A DNA stretch of 8,580 nt from positions 1 to 8,580 of the forward strand of contig JAGXHD010000065.1 in NCBI GenBank assembly GCA_024636395.1, written 5' to 3'. Both the position numbers and the translations under genes were made by a program. This document shows, one piece after another, positions 6,722-8,580 of the stretch; positions within the stretch are counted from its first letter, which is position 1; every line of letters begins with the position of its first letter. Below the pieces are notes generated by a model, which made no database searches, had not been told where the DNA came from, and was given only the letters and a program-made list of their open reading frames with translations. Source of the stretch: Sulfitobacter sp. (GTDB taxonomy: Bacteria > Pseudomonadota > Alphaproteobacteria > Rhodobacterales > Rhodobacteraceae).

Positions 6722-7514
6722 CACCCCCCAGCATTTCAAACTCGACATCGAAAACCGGATTGCCACCGTCGCGCTTGACCGGCCCGAGCGTAAGAACCCG
6801 CTGACGTTTCAAAGCTACGCGGAGCTGCGCGACTGGTTTCGGGAGCTGCACTACAACGACGATATCGACGCGGTGATCTTTGCCTCGAATGGTGGCAATT
6901 TCAGTTCCGGCGGGGACGTGCACGACATCATCGGACCGCTCACGAAAATGAGCATGAAAGAGCTACTGACCTTCACGCGCATGACCGGTGATCTGGTCAA
7001 GGCGATCATCAACTGCGGCAAACCGATGATCGCAGCCATCGACGGCATCTGCGTAGGCGCCGGTGCGATCATTGCCATGGCCTCCGATCTGCGCATCGCC
7101 ACGCCGGAAGCCAAGACTGCATTTCTGTTTACGCGCGTCGGGCTGGCCGGCTGCGATATGGGCGCCTGTGCGATCCTGCCGCGCATCATCGGGCAGGGTC
7201 GCACGGCAGAGCTTTTGTACACGGGCCGCTCCATGAGCGCCGAGGAAGGCCACGCCTGGGGGTTTCACAACAAGCTGGTGCCAGCCGCTGAGCTGGACGC
7301 GGCGGCGCGCGAGATGGCGGAGCGGATCGCGGCGGGGCCGAACTTTGGCAATATGATGACCAAGACGATGCTGGCGCAGGAATGGTCGATGTCGATCGAG
7401 CAGGCCATCGAGGCGGAAGCGCAGGCGCAGGCGATCTGCATGAAAACCGCCGATTTCGAGCGCGCCTACAACGCCTTCGTGGCCAAGCAAAAGCCGGTGT
7501 TCGAGGGGAATTGA
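6714..7514 (+). CDS. Crotonase-fold (enoyl-CoA hydratase/isomerase family) protein lacking hydratase glutamates
   Basis: This 266-residue protein has the crotonase fold. The oxyanion-hole segments are NFSSGGDVHD (62-71) and GICVGAGA (111-118), so it should bind and polarize an acyl-CoA. By hand alignment with rat mitochondrial enoyl-CoA hydratase, Glu144 is replaced by Ile119, and the Glu164 position falls on Phe139-Arg141 (FLFTRVGL). Neither acid is kept, so ordinary hydration is unlikely. Asp148 in GCDMGA aligns, without gaps from Phe137, with the aspartate of MenB/BadI-type members. With one gap it would instead match the aspartate of PaaG-type isomerases. BadI opens a 2-ketocyclohexane-carboxyl-CoA ring by hydrolysis, a chemistry this pathway needs after dearomatization. 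Function as ring-opening hydrolase or isomerase is inference. The start overlaps the MarR gene by 8 bases. Confidence 0.88.
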   Translation: MSDTPQHFKLDIENRIATVALDRPERKNPLTFQSYAELRDWFRELHYNDDIDAVIFASNGGNFSSGGDVHDIIGPLTKMSMKELLTFTRMTGDLVKAIINCGKPMIAAIDGICVGAGAIIAMASDLRIATPEAKTAFLFTRVGLAGCDMGACAILPRIIGQGRTAELLYTGRSMSAEEGHAWGFHNKLVPAAELDAAAREMAERIAAGPNFGNMMTKTMLAQEWSMSIEQAIEAEAQAQAICMKTADFERAYNAFVAKQKPVFEGN

Positions 7515-7544
7515 GCGCGGATCGGGTTTACAGGTAAAAATGAA

Positions 7545-7551
7545 GGGAAGG
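7545..7551 (+). promoter_or_regulatory. Ribosome binding site for the GTG-started acyl-CoA dehydrogenase
   Basis: The purine run GGGAAGG ends 7 bases before GTG 7559. In that frame a TGA occurs at 7541-7543, and no ATG, GTG or TTG lies between it and 7559, so GTG 7559 is the earliest possible start. Confidence 0.6.
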
Positions 7552-7558
7552 CTGTGCT

Positions 7559-8580
<1,022 letters not shown>

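Noticed and set aside
7527..7538. Short inverted repeat TTTAC-AG-GTAAA before the acyl-CoA dehydrogenase
   Set aside because: Five-base arms are easily due to chance. It is unlike the 3169-3187 palindrome and lies in a 44-base gap within the operon.
7511..7540. Possible internal promoter (TTGAGC, then a TAAAAAT run) before the acyl-CoA dehydrogenase
   Set aside because: The -10 match is poor, and the adjacent genes are in the same direction with a short gap and a good ribosome binding site. Read-through is simpler.

Overview
The window is gene-dense, GC-rich DNA, and every supported gene is on the plus strand. Codon use, the long spurious antisense frames and the gene content suggest an alphaproteobacterium. 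The Rhodobacteraceae/Roseobacter group is the best guess, but this is inference; there is no rRNA or marker gene to prove it. Two operons are present, separated by one 141-base gap. Both run past the window edges.

Region 1 (1-3102) is the distal part of an MCE/Mla-type lipid-transport operon. It holds an ABC ATPase whose start lies upstream, a 571-residue membrane-anchored MCE protein with one MCE domain and a very long helical tail, and an ABC-type auxiliary lipoprotein with a lipobox. The genes overlap or nearly touch (TGATG, then 4 bases). The matching MlaE-type permease is expected just upstream of base 1. Together they should form an ATP-driven machine moving lipid or another hydrophobic substrate between inner and outer membranes.

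Region 2 (3103-3243) is the only real intergenic stretch. It carries a perfect 8-3-8 inverted repeat (3169-3187), weak promoter-like hexamers and a strong ribosome binding site. It is the natural control region for the second operon.

Region 3 (3244-8580) is a catabolic operon. Its order is a fused flavoprotein of the 2-aminobenzoyl-CoA monooxygenase/reductase (salicylyl-CoA 5-hydroxylase/oxidoreductase) type, an SDR, a MarR regulator, a crotonase-fold enzyme, and an acyl-CoA dehydrogenase cut by the window end. The first three junctions are overlaps of 4, 4 and 8 bases, so the regulator is co-transcribed with its likely targets. The simplest reading is the CoA-dependent aerobic anthranilate route known from Azoarcus evansii: the fused enzyme hydroxylates and dearomatizes the CoA-bound ring, and the following genes reduce, open and beta-oxidize the alicyclic product. 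The CoA ligase that makes the substrate is not in the window.

The most interesting points are the crotonase-fold protein, which lacks both catalytic glutamates of a hydratase but has an aspartate where ring-opening or isomerase members carry theirs, and the palindrome that may be the MarR operator. I found no mobile element, CRISPR array, RNA gene or clear rho-independent terminator.
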